Below, piece by piece: positions 51,428 through 63,033 of a DNA stretch of 64,000 nt (the first letter of the stretch is position 1; each line of letters begins with the position of its first letter). The notes under the pieces are model-generated. The model was not told the origin of the DNA. It worked only from the letters and a program-made list of their open reading frames with translations, and did not search any database. Made by a program: the position numbers and the translations under genes. The stretch is from Forficula auricularia (lineage: Eukaryota > Arthropoda > Insecta > Dermaptera > Forficulidae): the NCBI GenBank assembly GCA_024734495.1, contig JALMQS010000099.1:65756291-65820290 (forward strand), given 5' to 3'.

Positions 51428-52689
51428 GTCTAAAGGAGTCATTAAAGCAACTATTTTTTCAAATTTCTTTAAAAATGTCATTGATAACTATTTTTCCTGC
51501 TTGAAGATTGTTTTTATAAAAGATTTCGATTTTGTTTTATACTCAGAATCAATAAAAAATTTTCAATATCTATAAATGTGTGTCTGTGTGAGTAATAATA
51601 AAAAATATTTTAGAGGGTAACAAGTGTGAAATGTATATTTAAAATTAGCATATTATTTGCTGAAAAAGCCTCCCCATACAAAATCTTTTACCCTATATAC
51701 AATTTTATTTCTCATTTTGACTTCGATTTTTCAATAATATAAAAGATGATTATTTCAAATTTATATAATCAAAACAAGAAATGTAGCGTAATCTGAAGAG
51801 GAGTTAATAAAAAACCTGCCAAGTGAATTTATTAAAAAGTTCGATAACAGTCGTAAATAATTTTCGCCTATGAAATGCAATTTTGACTGTGTTTGGGAAT
51901 GCCCGGGGGTATGGGGGGGGGGGGGCACCCGAGCGAATTAATACCCGTGTACAGTCCATAAACCCATTTCCCATCCACGCGTCAGATAATCAATGGTAAT
52001 AAATATAATGGCGTATAAGATAAAACAGTTATTTATCGCTAGAAGTTTGCTGGCGGCGCGATCTGTTCGTTTCGTTAGTCGTTTTGTGTTCTGGCCGGGG
52101 TTGCTTTCATTTCCTGTTCTCTCGAGCTAATCTCGTTCTCTAACACTTATGCTGTACATATTAGCAGTGGCAGCCCTTAAGATCGCAACCGAATCAATTT
52201 CACGCTACGATTTCCGACTTTGCCTTCATCTGATGTGACAACATAGATTGATTGATAAGAATTTTCTTTTCAAATACAAATATGAAGGAAAAAGTGAAAA
52301 CTTGGTCCAAACTAGATACTCTTTCAGCGCATTTTAACGATTTAGAAATTTTTTTTCAAAGAAACATTTGGACTAGGTAGCTCTATGTTGGCATAAAAGT
52401 GCGCCGGAGTTTATTAATATAAACTTGTGTGCCAAATTTCAGCTCATTAGCTACAATTGTTCGATAGCTTCCCATACAACAATCTGATCATTTTCTGATT
52501 TTTATTATAATTTTTTCAATGTCTTCGTCGTTTTGTTTTGCGACCCTAAAATTTCAGTTACGTGAAGAGCCTATCCAAGGCAAGTGATGCACAGCATCAG
52601 GGCGCTCGCATAAAGGGCCGCCCTACAAGATTATTTTATAAAAATAAACCTTATAATATGTACGAGCAACATCCCTTTTGTTTTATCTA

Positions 52690-53375
52690 TACTACTTAGT
52701 ACTTAAGATATTAGGTGTTTCTTATTTTTGGTATTTTCGAATTTTTACGCGGACAAGGGCCCATATGGTTCGAAATAAATAAAAATATCCCCCAAGCTTC
52801 AAGTATCTATCTCAATTATAACCTGTGCCTCCAGCGATGTAAGTTTCTCATCTAAATAACATGGGGTTTTTGGCATTAAAATACCAATTTTTTATTCTGA
52901 CCAAAGTAATCGTTCAAAAAATTTGAAACTCTGTAGACTTTATCTTTATAATACTAGCTATTCATCAGAATTATTACAGATCCTTAGCTATTATAATTTT
53001 GGAGTTACCACTAGATAAAATACTGCTATATCTTAATGTTACTAAGCTATAGACTCCAAAATTATAATAACTAAAAATCTGTAAAAATTCTGAGGGATAG
53101 CTACTATTATAAGGATAAAGTCTACTCAGAGATTAAAATTTTTTGAACCATTGCTTTGGCTGGAATAAAAAATTGATATTTTAATGCCAAAAACCCCATG
53201 TTATTTAGATGAGAAACTTAGATCACTGGGGGAATAGGTTATAATTGAGATAGAGACTTGAATCTTGGGGGATATTTATTTTTATTTATTTCAAACCATA
53301 AGAACCCTTGTCCTCGTAAAAATTCGAAAATACCCAAAATAAGAACCACCCTACTAGTTAGTATGTACTTAGAGT
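52690..53375. repeat. Long fold-back element, about 680 bp
   Basis: Arms extend from about 52690 to the centre near 53010: AAATAACATGGGGTTTTTGG, TTTTAATGCCAAAAACCCC, CTCCAAAATTATAATA and others are mirrored. Divergence between arms is modest. No coding capacity. Confidence 0.7.
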
Positions 53376-53587
53376 GTTTTATGTAATTAATTACATTATA
53401 TTGTATACTAGGTATTTTATAAAGATTTATATTAAATTATTAATAACAATATTATATTTTGGTTATCTTTATAAACCGAAAATTAACCACTATTGTCTTC
53501 AAATTAAATTAGAAAGGAGAGGGGTCTATAAAAGAACTTCGCAGCAGGGCGCCGACTAGGGCCAGCCCTGGTTTGGCTACTCCATAG

Positions 53588-53688
53588 ATTGAAGGAGACA
53601 ATAAAAGAGTGTCTTCTGCTGGAATTATACATTTTTAATTTATTTATAATACCAGCAAAAGACACACTCTTTTATTGTCTCCTTCAAT
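53588..53688. repeat. Small hairpin element family H, copy 2
   Basis: ATTGAAGGAGACAATAAAAG and GAGTGTCTTCTGCTGGAATT against complements ending TTGTCTCCTTCAAT; 101 bp. It lies 240 bp upstream of the acidic exon. Confidence 0.75.
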
Positions 53689-53925
53689 TTATAAAAATTC
53701 TACTACTCTCGTCAATAAGAAACTTTCAATTTAACCCATAGATTAAGAAACACTGGTCTAAAGAGTATATTCTGTTCTGATATATCTTATCAAAGAAATT
53801 CTTGTTTTTTTGAAAGCTACCCCTCGGAAATAAAAAGGCATATTTTTTTAAAATAAATTTATTTAATTTTAATTTTTAACTGAAATCAATATAAACCATC
53901 TAAAAAAATTCTCATTAAATTTCAG

Positions 53926-54185
53926 GTGAAGGAGGATCCGGAGCCGGTGGCGGTAGCAGTTCCGGGACTGGAGCTGAAGGTAGCTCAGGAAGCGGACTAG
54001 TTAATAGCAAATCTTCCTCCTCCTCGCATCCGGTGGTGAATAAAACCCCAGGACCACCCCCGCCACCCCCACCGATGTCTAGCGCACCCTCGCGCTCTCA
54101 CACTATGGATGACGATGATGATGACGACGACGAAGAAGAGGAGGACATGGGCAGTCCTATTGCTCCACCAGGCGTCGACGATTAA
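53926..54185 (+). CDS. Acidic, Gly/Pro-rich terminal exon; probable alternative TTC14 C-terminus
   Basis: A T-rich acceptor (TTTCAG, ending 53925) opens a phase-1 exon: glycine/serine-rich GEGGSGAGGGSSSG, then SKSSSSSHPVVNKTP, eight prolines, a run of eight Asp and four Glu, and MGSPIAPPGVDD before TAA at 54183. It is much richer in GC than its surroundings and has coding periodicity. It needs one upstream base from a previous exon. The only fitting donor I found is 35235 in TTC14 exon 19, whose flank is similarly Gly/Ser-rich and GC-rich. That join would give 1357 residues. Alternatively it is the last exon of an unrecognised gene within 36-54 kb. Confidence 0.7.
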
Positions 54186-54402
54186 ATTTCCATTGACCGG
54201 GGCCCCAATTTATACCTTATTATTTTATAGATAATAATTTTTTTAGCACTGATTTTAACTTAACTCCAATATTGTTAGAATTAAAAGTGTGTTTTGAAAA
54301 CTTAAGTATTTCTACTTTAACTAAATTTCAGTTAATTACTATAAAAAAAATATACTTATTCTATTATTAATAATATTAAGAATGTTTGGATTATTTTTTG
54401 AA

Positions 54403-54408
54403 AATAAA
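54403..54408 (+). terminator. AATAAA poly(A) signal after the acidic exon
   Basis: AATAAA 217 bp after the stop at 54185, with a second AATAAA-like signal about 90 bp further on. This supports 53926-54185 being a true terminal exon. Confidence 0.5.
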
Positions 54409-55612
54409 TTCATTTTAAAAAATGAGAACTTTACATATTGTCACACTTTTAATTAAACCCTTTTAACTACAATTATTAGATTTCTGTCACAAAATAAATC
54501 ACTTGTAAATGTGTGTTTTATTTTTGTTTCAATTATTTTTTTATTTTTATTTTTTAATATTATTCTGAGTTTGAAGCAAACGAATCGAGGCGGTGGTTTC
54601 TGTATAAATACAGAGGGTTGAGGGGTGTGGGCGGGCGTATTGACGCAATCCTTTACACCGGGCACAATGTACTGAGAGATTAAAAGAGTGAATAGAATAG
54701 CTATTGTGATGGTTTAGTTGAGACTGTGCTGGATCGCGACAATAGCTAAAGAGTCAGCCCCTTCAACCCCCGAAAAACCACCCTCATTCGGGAGCCGCCA
54801 TTCACATCTTTGGCTAAACTATACAAATAATATCCCTTTTGTGCAGCCCTGGGCTAGCGGCGGCGCCTCCACCCGCTATGCCGTTGAATTTATCACTAGC
54901 CTTTATTTTCTCTTTTGCAAAATACTTTTCAAATGCAAATCTATAACCTATAGCCAGATCTAGATGCCCTGTCTTTTTCTCTTCTGCTTCGACATTTCAT
55001 AAAATTATGGAAATTAATTCATAATTATATGCCAAATTATATATATGTATAAATATATATTGAATATATATTATAATAAAATAATTTTGATGACTTATAC
55101 TTTAATTTTGTAAAGCAACACATATTCTTAATGATCAACTTGTTATAATTCTTCAGGATGTAATTTTGATTTTTGTTTTTATCCTAATACTTGTTCGGTA
55201 TTTGACTTATTAAACTCGCCCCGCACTCTTCCCAGTATGGAGCGAGTGTAGTCGAATATTATTAGTCTTACTCTCACAATCCTTAATTTTAATTTGTTAA
55301 TCTAAACATTTTTAATGTCAATAAAACCACAGTTCTATATAGATTCATTAATAAATGGTATATGAAAATTATTTATTGTTATTTTAATTTCAATTTGAAT
55401 CCACTAGTCATTTTTATAAATCACAAAACCGGGATCTTTTTGAAAAATTATAATATTTTTTTTAAAATCACTGTTTTTTTATCAAGGTTGCGAAGTCGTT
55501 AAAAAAACATTCAACATTCCTAAGGCTGATTTGGAACTAGGACTCGGAGCAGCACATTATTTTGACTCGATTACCATAGTATTGATTGTCAAAATCACAA
55601 TATATATACAGG
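54409..55612. other. Downstream of the acidic exon
   Basis: Contains a GC-rich, open stretch at about 54580-54910 (81-codon frame on +, with Pro and Ser) that could be a promoter-proximal or 5' UTR region. I cannot identify it. The rest is AT-rich. Confidence 0.35.
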
Positions 55613-57184
55613 CAGTGGCGTAACTATAACTTTGAGGCCCGTGGCAAATTCATCAGATGGGGTCCTCCCTCAATATAAAGAAGCTAAACCAAGGTTGTAG
55701 TTTCTTTTTTAACCGACTTCAAAAAAGGAGGAGGTTCTCTATTCGACTGAAATTTTTTTTTATTTGTGTCTATGTTAACCTCATATCTCCGTCAATTGTG
55801 AACCAATTTTGAAAAAAAAAAATTGCATTGGGTTCAGTCTAGCTTCCGATTGGTCCCGTTTTTTTTATTGACTATTAGACCTTTTTTGTTAGGTTTGTTC
55901 AGGCCTAACTTCTTTGTTTATGAACCGATTTTGATGATTCTTTTTTTATTGGAAAGGGGGTATCTTAGGGATGGTGCCATATTAATTTGGTCAAGTTCTG
56001 ATGATATGATCAACGACGAAATAACGCAAATCTCCAATTCTTATGAGCAAATAATCGAAATTATGATAAATAAAATCTTTTATAAAAAAAATCTTATAAC
56101 CACTATTAATAACATCACTAAAAAGAGAAAAATAAAAATAATTTTTATAAAAAAATAAAACCGACTTCAAAAAACTTAAATGCAACAAATATAAAAATTT
56201 TTAAGAAAAATAATAAAACCGACTTCAAAATTAAATGCAACAAATAAAATACACTAAAAGGTATAAAATAATTATTATCTTATTTAGTTACAACTAAACA
56301 ACGAAATATTAACATGAAATTACTTTTTGAAGTCGGTGCCAAATAAACTATACCTATAGCGAGCGTACCCACCAAACGTACTAAGTAAGATCCGTCGAGT
56401 GCGATTCATAAAAGGTAAATGTTTGGCACCGACTTCAAAAAGTAATTTCATATTAATATTTCGTCTTATAGTTGTAACTAAATAATATAATTATTTTATA
56501 CTTTTTAGTGGATTTTTATTTTATTTTTAAGTTATTATTATTTTATTTGTTGCATTAAAGTTTTTTGAAGTCGGTTTTATTTTTTTTTTTATAAAAATTA
56601 TTTTCAATAAATCACTTTGTAAAGTACGTACAAATGTAATTATTGTGTTCATTTTTCTTTTAATTTTCTAGTAACTTTTAATTTAAAGAGCGTTTTGGAT
56701 TGAAATAACAATTTTATTTATAGTCAAAATTTTAATTATCAAAATTCCTTTTTTCGGGTTTTCTCTACAGCAAAAGTGTTAATGACAACATCTAAGTTAA
56801 AATTTTGGGTAATGGAATGTTCGATGGATTGAATAGTTGCGTAACCTTTCTTCTTCCAAAGAATTTCTTAAATAAGTTTTATCAATTATAATTTTTAAAA
56901 TGATCGCTCGGAACTAGCGGTAGTCACAGGAATAATTACAAATAATAGAAATGCAGTGGACACTTCAGGAAAGCAAGACGACATTTTTATGATTAATAAA
57001 TCAACAAGTTCTCTTATAGAAGAAGACTTTTCTATTTCGTGTCTAAAAGTGGATCGAAAACTGAGAATTTCTTTGACAAACGAGACAGAAATTTTGTAAT
57101 ACTAAATGTTACGATTCTCCTATGCTCGCGGGCAGGAGGCGCATTGCATTTTGCCTGACATGCCACGCTATTGTTACGCCACTG
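55613..57184. mobile_element. hAT-like element with nested fold-back
   Basis: Ends CAGTGGCGTAAC and GTTACGCCACTG, flanked by TATACAGG (55605) and TATACAGA (57185), 7 of 8. It contains the ACCGACTTC element at 55711-56590. The remainder (56591-57184) shows no transposase. Confidence 0.75.
55711..56590. repeat. ACCGACTTC fold-back element, copy 2
   Basis: AACCGACTTCAAAAAAGGAG at the left and TTTTTTGAAGTCGGTTTT at the right. It has an extra internal duplication around 56155-56235, where AAAACCGACTTCAAAA occurs twice. Confidence 0.7.
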
Positions 57185-57375
57185 TATACAGAACTGTCCT
57201 AAGATATTTGGCGCCCATGCACTACTAAAAATTATGCGTCCTTCATAAGAAAATATACACTGGAGCCTGAAGCGGTTGCAGAGTGATCGGTGAAGTTTTA
57301 CAAAAGTTTCAGAGCTAGAAAAGTCAGTATATTAGCAATAAACAAAGATAAATACAAAATTCAAATAGCCTATAT

Positions 57376-57598
57376 CAGGGTTCCCCAAACTACTGCCCGC
57401 GGGCCAAATCCGGCCCCTGAAACTTTTCCATCCGGCCCGCGGCTACTACAGAATTCACAAATATTCACTATATTAAATATTAATCCCATATAATAACGTA
57501 TTATTAATATGATTTCCGTATAATTTGTTATATCCGGCCTGCCCATAGTTTTTAATGTTCACGTGTGGCCCTATCTCTTTAAAGTTTGGGGACCCCTA
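57376..57598. repeat. hAT-like MITE
   Basis: CAGGGTTCCCCAAAC and GTTTGGGGACCCCTA, with GCCTATAT (57368) and ACCTATAT (57599), 7 of 8. The interior has CCGCGGGCC and CCGGCCCGCGG. Confidence 0.75.
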
Positions 57599-57914
57599 AC
57601 CTATATGGACAAAAACAAACTATATAGTAAACATAAAAAAACAGAAGTAACTTTTGAATGTATAACTTAATAAAAGAAAGTTATTGAGCACTATACGAAA
57701 GCAATTATTCTAAATTGGTTCATCCGAACTAACATATCTCTCAAGTCAACCACACTCCAAGAAAATACTGCCTGCTTCATCTTACTATAGGTAAAAGGTA
57801 AGTACCAATAAATAAATATAAATAAATAGCCTCACCCAGGGCCATCCGTACAGAGAGGCAGCCGCATCAGGCGACGGCATAAGCATCGAAATCAAAATAC
57901 TATTCAATTATTAT

Positions 57915-58560
57915 CAAAGCGCACAGCGTGCGCAGGCCAAGTTCTAGCATTAGTTTGGCCTACACGCTGTACGCTATTTACACGAACCATTTCGACCCCC
58001 CTGCAGCTCGGAATCCATTCGAGATACAAAGTTGAAGTCATACACATATAATTATGTAATCTATCTTGAAGAGAGTACCAAAATTTTTGGCATCACTGAC
58101 AGGTCATCAAAACCCGAGGGGTGAACCGCGACCTAATATCGTGTACACCTACTTCCACTTCCACTTTCATTTCCAAGTAGAAGACAATAGATGAAGTGGC
58201 ATTAACTAATGAATTCCAAAATAATTCCACATAATTCCAAAGACGGTGTACACCTACTTCCAATTGTGGTTCACCACTCATTAAAACCTATAGGGTATTT
58301 CCAATCATTAAATTTCGTCTGTTAGTAAGAAAAACAAAGGAAAAAATCCAAACTTTCTACCTTTCAACCCCTTCAAAATGGGGGGGGGGGGGTCAAAAAT
58401 GGAAAATCTAGCCCGTTGGACCAAACTCAACCAAATTTTGTATACATATTCTGTGGACCCCCAGAAGGCTAGAAATGCAAAAACTAGCCACCCAAAATGG
58501 GGGGGGGTCAAAAAAAAATTCTAGCCCTTTGGAGTTTAGACCAACAGGCTTCCTCATAGC
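57915..58560 (+). repeat. Interspersed repeat family L, copy 2, and Helitron-like fragment
   Basis: 57915-58090 repeats the family L text of 25556 (CTATTTACACGAACCATTTC, CCCTGCAGCTCG). 58320-58540 shares ACCAAACTCAACCAAATTTT and GGCTAGAAATGCAAAAA with the Helitron-like elements. Confidence 0.45.
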
Positions 58561-60784
58561 TTACAGAAAGAAGAGAAATCTCAACCAAAACAGTCTGTGA
58601 AAAAACAGTACAATTTCGAAAAAGTAGTGAAATCTAGTGTGTAGCCAAGTTAAAACCAGAAAATTTTGAAGCAAATTGGTACAATTTAACCCATTTTTAA
58701 GCAGTTTGTAACCGTGGTTTTATTGAAAACTGAAAGAAAAAAAGAGTTCACATTTTTGTTAATAGTTATAATGCTTGAGTTTAGGTTCAAAAGGTAATAA
58801 AATAAAACGAAATTAATTAGCAATATATACTTGTATTATTCTTACCAAATATGAGTAATCAACTTATGTAACTAGGACAACAAAACCTTTGTTCATCAAA
58901 AAAAAGAACAGTAAAATTTCTTTCTTTAGGAGGTGCTGATCCCCTTGACTCCTTAGACAAATTCCCAGGAGGGTCAGCTGACCCCCTGACCACACGATTC
59001 CGCCGTCCCTGGAAAAGAATAAGAAAGGGTGTAAAAAAACCAGACAGGCCATCGCAATACTTCCACATTATATTCTATAGAATATAAATGTGAAAGTAAT
59101 AGAATAAGCACTTGAAAAATATTCAGAGAGTTTTATGTGCCCTGCGTATGTCATTCTTAAAACCTAGTTCTCAATGATGCATCGTCTTCAACAGAAACAA
59201 CTTTTTTTTTTCTATTGTATAAGAAATTACGCTTTTTTCTGGTTCTACCATAAAAAAATATATTTAACAATTAACTCTAAAACCATTTAGTGCTACTAGA
59301 TAGTCAAGCAGAGGAGATTCGTTAAAACCCTTACGATTTCAACTTTGCGAAATCTATGATCCTATATTTCAAATAATAGAAGACCCCATTAGAGATGCAG
59401 GTAAAAGCAAGAGGGTTAGCAAAAAAATTTCAAGTTTATATGCGGTGTAATTTTTTGGCATGATATTTTATTTGAAATAAATTCAGTCTCGAAGCTATTG
59501 CTATCTATAACTATGTATTTGTCAAATTATGTAAGGATGTTATCAGTAAAGATCGCAAAAAAGGCTCTTTTCTTTAAAAAAGTCACTTTTTTACATAAAT
59601 AGTATACAAAAAATCTGTTTTGGGCAAAAAAGTCTTAAAAATTCTGTAGTTTTGTAGATAGTCTCTGAAAAACCTTTATTAGAAAAAATATACATTCATG
59701 AATTTTGTGTACTTCAAAAAAAAAAAAAAAAAAAAAGGAATTGTCTTAGAATAAGGAAAGAAAAATTTCTAACCTATAATATAAATGTTTAATTTTTATA
59801 AAGTAATTTACTGAAACATAATCAAAAATTAAAAGACATTTATTTAATAAAAATATAATATTTCTACATAAGCATTATTTATTTAGTATATCCTGAAGAA
59901 GTTCGTTCTTCTTTATAATCCGTGATTTACGCCTATTCATATAGAAATTGCATACAAGATACACGATTGGGATCCAAATGGAATTGAAATAATTATCGGA
60001 AAAGAGGTTTTTTTTTATTTAATTAGTTTTTTCCTCTTATAACAATTTATTAAAAACAAGGACTAAAAAGATGATCAAGGACAGTCGATGGTGGAGAAGC
60101 AATCTCCGAGTCGAAGCTCAAATACAATGTATACATTAATTCATGTAAAATAATTGGTTTAATAAAATTTATATAAAAAAAATACAAGATACATTTCAAG
60201 ATTTTAAATCGTTCTAAGACCAAGGCTCAGATAAAAATAAAGAAAAATAAACTAATCCCCTATCTTAATCGTATATTTAATATTTAATAAACTTATTTAT
60301 CACAAATCAGAAGAACTTGCTGTCTAATTATCGATATACCTACTAATTTTGCTTCGAATATGAGAGCAGGCAAAAATGATTATTAAGAACATTTTTTTTT
60401 TAATTCCTAAACTCGAACAAGAATTATTGTCAGTCCTAGTTATTAATTAATATAGCGATTTCGCTCGAATATGAATGTCAAGAAACCAAGAGAATAGAAT
60501 TACTTTTTGTGATCAGCCCTTCAACCTCTAAAAGGTTTAACTACCCTTAATCTTATATTTAAAAATTAATATGTGTGAGTGTGTGTGTTCGTCTTTATGC
60601 GCCGATTCATCTAATTGAGTTGAAATTTTGTGCGTGAAGGTTTCTGACATAGTATCATCAACGTACAATAAGTGGGGGCTAAAAAAATGAAAATCTAAGC
60701 CCTTGGAAAAATTTATAATTACATTTTTCTCAATTTCCTTGTAATAATTAATTGTTTTTTTTTAATCCTATTTCATTACAAATA
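58561..60784. other. Repeat-poor AT-rich stretch
   Basis: A degraded hAT-like end (GATTCCGCCGTCCCTG, ending about 59012) related to the MITE at 36840, and a segment shared with 44400-44450 (CCAGACAGGCCATC). Otherwise nothing recognised. Confidence 0.35.
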
Positions 60785-61695
60785 TCTATATATATAAAAA
60801 TTAAGGTTTTGTCTGTACATTGCTCCAAATCCCGTCAAATTTTGGTTGCACACGTTTCAAGCAAAGTTATGAACGAAAACACCCTCAACAAAATTCCTGT
60901 CTGTCGGTATGTCTTTCTGTATGTTTCCGTGGGTTCCGCGAAAATTTGCTCACGATTCACGTAAAAACGGCTTAAGGGATTATTATGAAATTTCATATTT
61001 AGATCAGATGTCTTCTAACTTACGTTTTTAGCTATATAACGTTTTTGATATTTTGACCCCAGAAGGGGGTTTGGGGGGGGCGCATGAATGAAAATTATCA
61101 AATAACTCCTAAACTATTAACTCTACGGCAAATTTTAAAATGAGCAAAGTTGTAGGGGATGTGATTTCTGACAACTTTTGTTTAAAAAATTCCCCCAAAA
61201 AACCACCCAAAAAGGGTGTAGGGTCAAAATATGAAAATTCTCGCTCTTGGACCAAACTCAACCAAATTTTATATACATAATCTGTGGGTCACTAGAAGGA
61301 TAGAAATGCAAAAAAACTAACCACTCAAAGGGGGGGGGGGCAAAAAATGAAAATTCTTACACTTAATAGCCAACTTAACCAAATTTTGTATATAGAATCT
61401 ATGGGTCACTAGAAGGCTAGAAATCAAAAAACTGGGTGTGGGGGTAAGGTGCAGGGGGGGCACAGGGTGAGGGGTGCATGGTGGAGTGGAGGGTATAGGT
61501 GAAGGTCCAGAGGTATAATGAGGGGGGATCAGGTGAGGGTCCAGAGGCGTAGTGGGGTGGTGCGGGGGCTGGGGTGCGTGGTGGTGGTGCACAGGTGCGG
61601 GGGGCGGGAGGTGCTGGGTTGGGTTCGCGGGTTGGGGGTCAAGGGGGCGTGCCCCCTAGCTAGCAAGAGGGCTGCCGAAGGGGCTTTGCAGCTAG
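60785..61695 (+). mobile_element. Helitron-like non-autonomous element
   Basis: Starts A|TCTATATATATAAAAATT and ends GCAGCTAG|T with a GCTGC/GCAGC hairpin (61671, 61688) just before the CTAG. TC at the 5' end, hairpin plus CTRR at the 3' end and insertion between A and T are Helitron hallmarks. The body is shared with 1390-2235. No Rep/helicase is present. Confidence 0.6.
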
Positions 61696-61977
61696 TTATA
61701 TATTAAAATTAGGGAATTAATTAATTAAATAACTGGTTCAATAAATTGTTAATTAATTAAAAGACAAATAATTTATTAGAGATATTGAAGAAAGTCTGCT
61801 CAAAGATAAAGAAAACCACTAATCTTCATACATTAAGAAAATTTCATAGTTGGGTCTCTGAGATAACTGAGTGCTAGATTGTCACAGGCAAATCGAATAG
61901 GCCGCCTGAAGGGTAGATACTAGGTGACGAAACTCGGCTTATATAGTTGCATATGTTGCAACACCTAGAAGAACTCT

Positions 61978-63033
61978 ATGGAGAAGAAAAACAATGAACC
62001 CAATAGAAGAAGAAGAATCTGTGGACGAAAACGAATTAGAGACCCCATACTCAGGTCAGAATTCGAGACAGCTTTGAAGGAACTAAAAAATAATAGAGCA
62101 CCCGGAATAGACAATATACAAGCTGAAATCCTAAAGAACTCTGGGGAAAAGGCACTTGACAAACTCTTTGAACTAATTAGCAAAATCTATAAATTGGGAA
62201 TCATCCCAAAAGATTTCCAAAAAAACAAAATAGTCACACTTCCCAAAAAGACAGGCGCGGATAAATGTGAAAATTTCAGGACCATTAGCCTAACCTCACA
62301 TGCCTCCAAAATCCTAACCAAAATAATCCAGAGAAGAATAGAACAAAGAGTTGAAGAAAATCTGGGGGAAGACCAGTTCGGCTTTAGAAGAAACAGAGGC
62401 ACCCGAGAAGCAATTCTCTCTCTTAGACTAATAATAGAAAGGGCTTTTATCAGGGAAGAATCTGTCTACATCGGATTCATAGACCTAGAAAAAGCATTCG
62501 ATAACGTCAATTGGGAAATTATGTTTAAAATATTAAAACAGGCGGGAATAAAATTCAGAGAGAGAAGACTAATCTACAATCTATATCAAAACCAGACGGC
62601 AATTATAAATATTGGTGATGAACAAAGAGAAGCCAAAATAAAAAAAGGTGTAAGACAAGGATGTGTGCTGTCACCCATGATTTTCAACTTATACATAGAA
62701 GAAGCGATTAAAGAATTCAAAGACAAAATTGATACAGGTATAGAAATCCAAGGTCAAAAGATCGCTATGTTAAGATTTGCCGATGACATTGCCCTTCTAG
62801 GAAGCAATAAAAAAGAATTAGAGGACGCCTTGAATGGAATTAACCAAATCCTAATAGAAGAAATCAAAATGAAAATAAACAAGAATAAAACCAAGGTCCT
62901 AGTATGTACAAAAAAAGAACAAACGAGACAGGAATGCATCAAAATTAACCAAGAAAACCTAGAAGGAGTTAAGGAATTCCGCTACCTAGGAAGTAAAATA
63001 ACATGGGATGGGAGGAGCGAAAAACGAAATTAA
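61978..63033 (+). CDS. LINE reverse transcriptase, main part
   Basis: RT motifs in order: NNRAPGIDNIQAEILKNSGE, NFRTISLTSHASKIL, EDQFGFRRNRGTREAI, YIGFIDLEKAFDNVNW (catalytic Asp), GVRQGCVLSPMIFNLYIEEA, LRFADDIALL (FADD catalytic pair), NKTKVLV and FRYLGSKITWDG. It copies element RNA into DNA at the target site. The ATG at 61978 is simply the first in the open frame; the real protein would start upstream. An extra base at about 63020, compared with the other copy, ends the frame early. Confidence 0.85.
   Translation: MEKKNNEPNRRRRICGRKRIRDPILRSEFETALKELKNNRAPGIDNIQAEILKNSGEKALDKLFELISKIYKLGIIPKDFQKNKIVTLPKKTGADKCENFRTISLTSHASKILTKIIQRRIEQRVEENLGEDQFGFRRNRGTREAILSLRLIIERAFIREESVYIGFIDLEKAFDNVNWEIMFKILKQAGIKFRERRLIYNLYQNQTAIINIGDEQREAKIKKGVRQGCVLSPMIFNLYIEEAIKEFKDKIDTGIEIQGQKIAMLRFADDIALLGSNKKELEDALNGINQILIEEIKMKINKNKTKVLVCTKKEQTRQECIKINQENLEGVKEFRYLGSKITWDGRSEKRN

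Larger units (their letters stand above)
47999..53925. other. Intergenic (or long alternative intron), part 2
   Basis: Besides the listed repeats it holds GC-richer stretches at 48160-48620, 50210-50350, 50960-51200 (repeated TTGGCC/GGCCAA words) and 52040-52220. None shows an identifiable protein or RNA gene. Confidence 0.4.
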
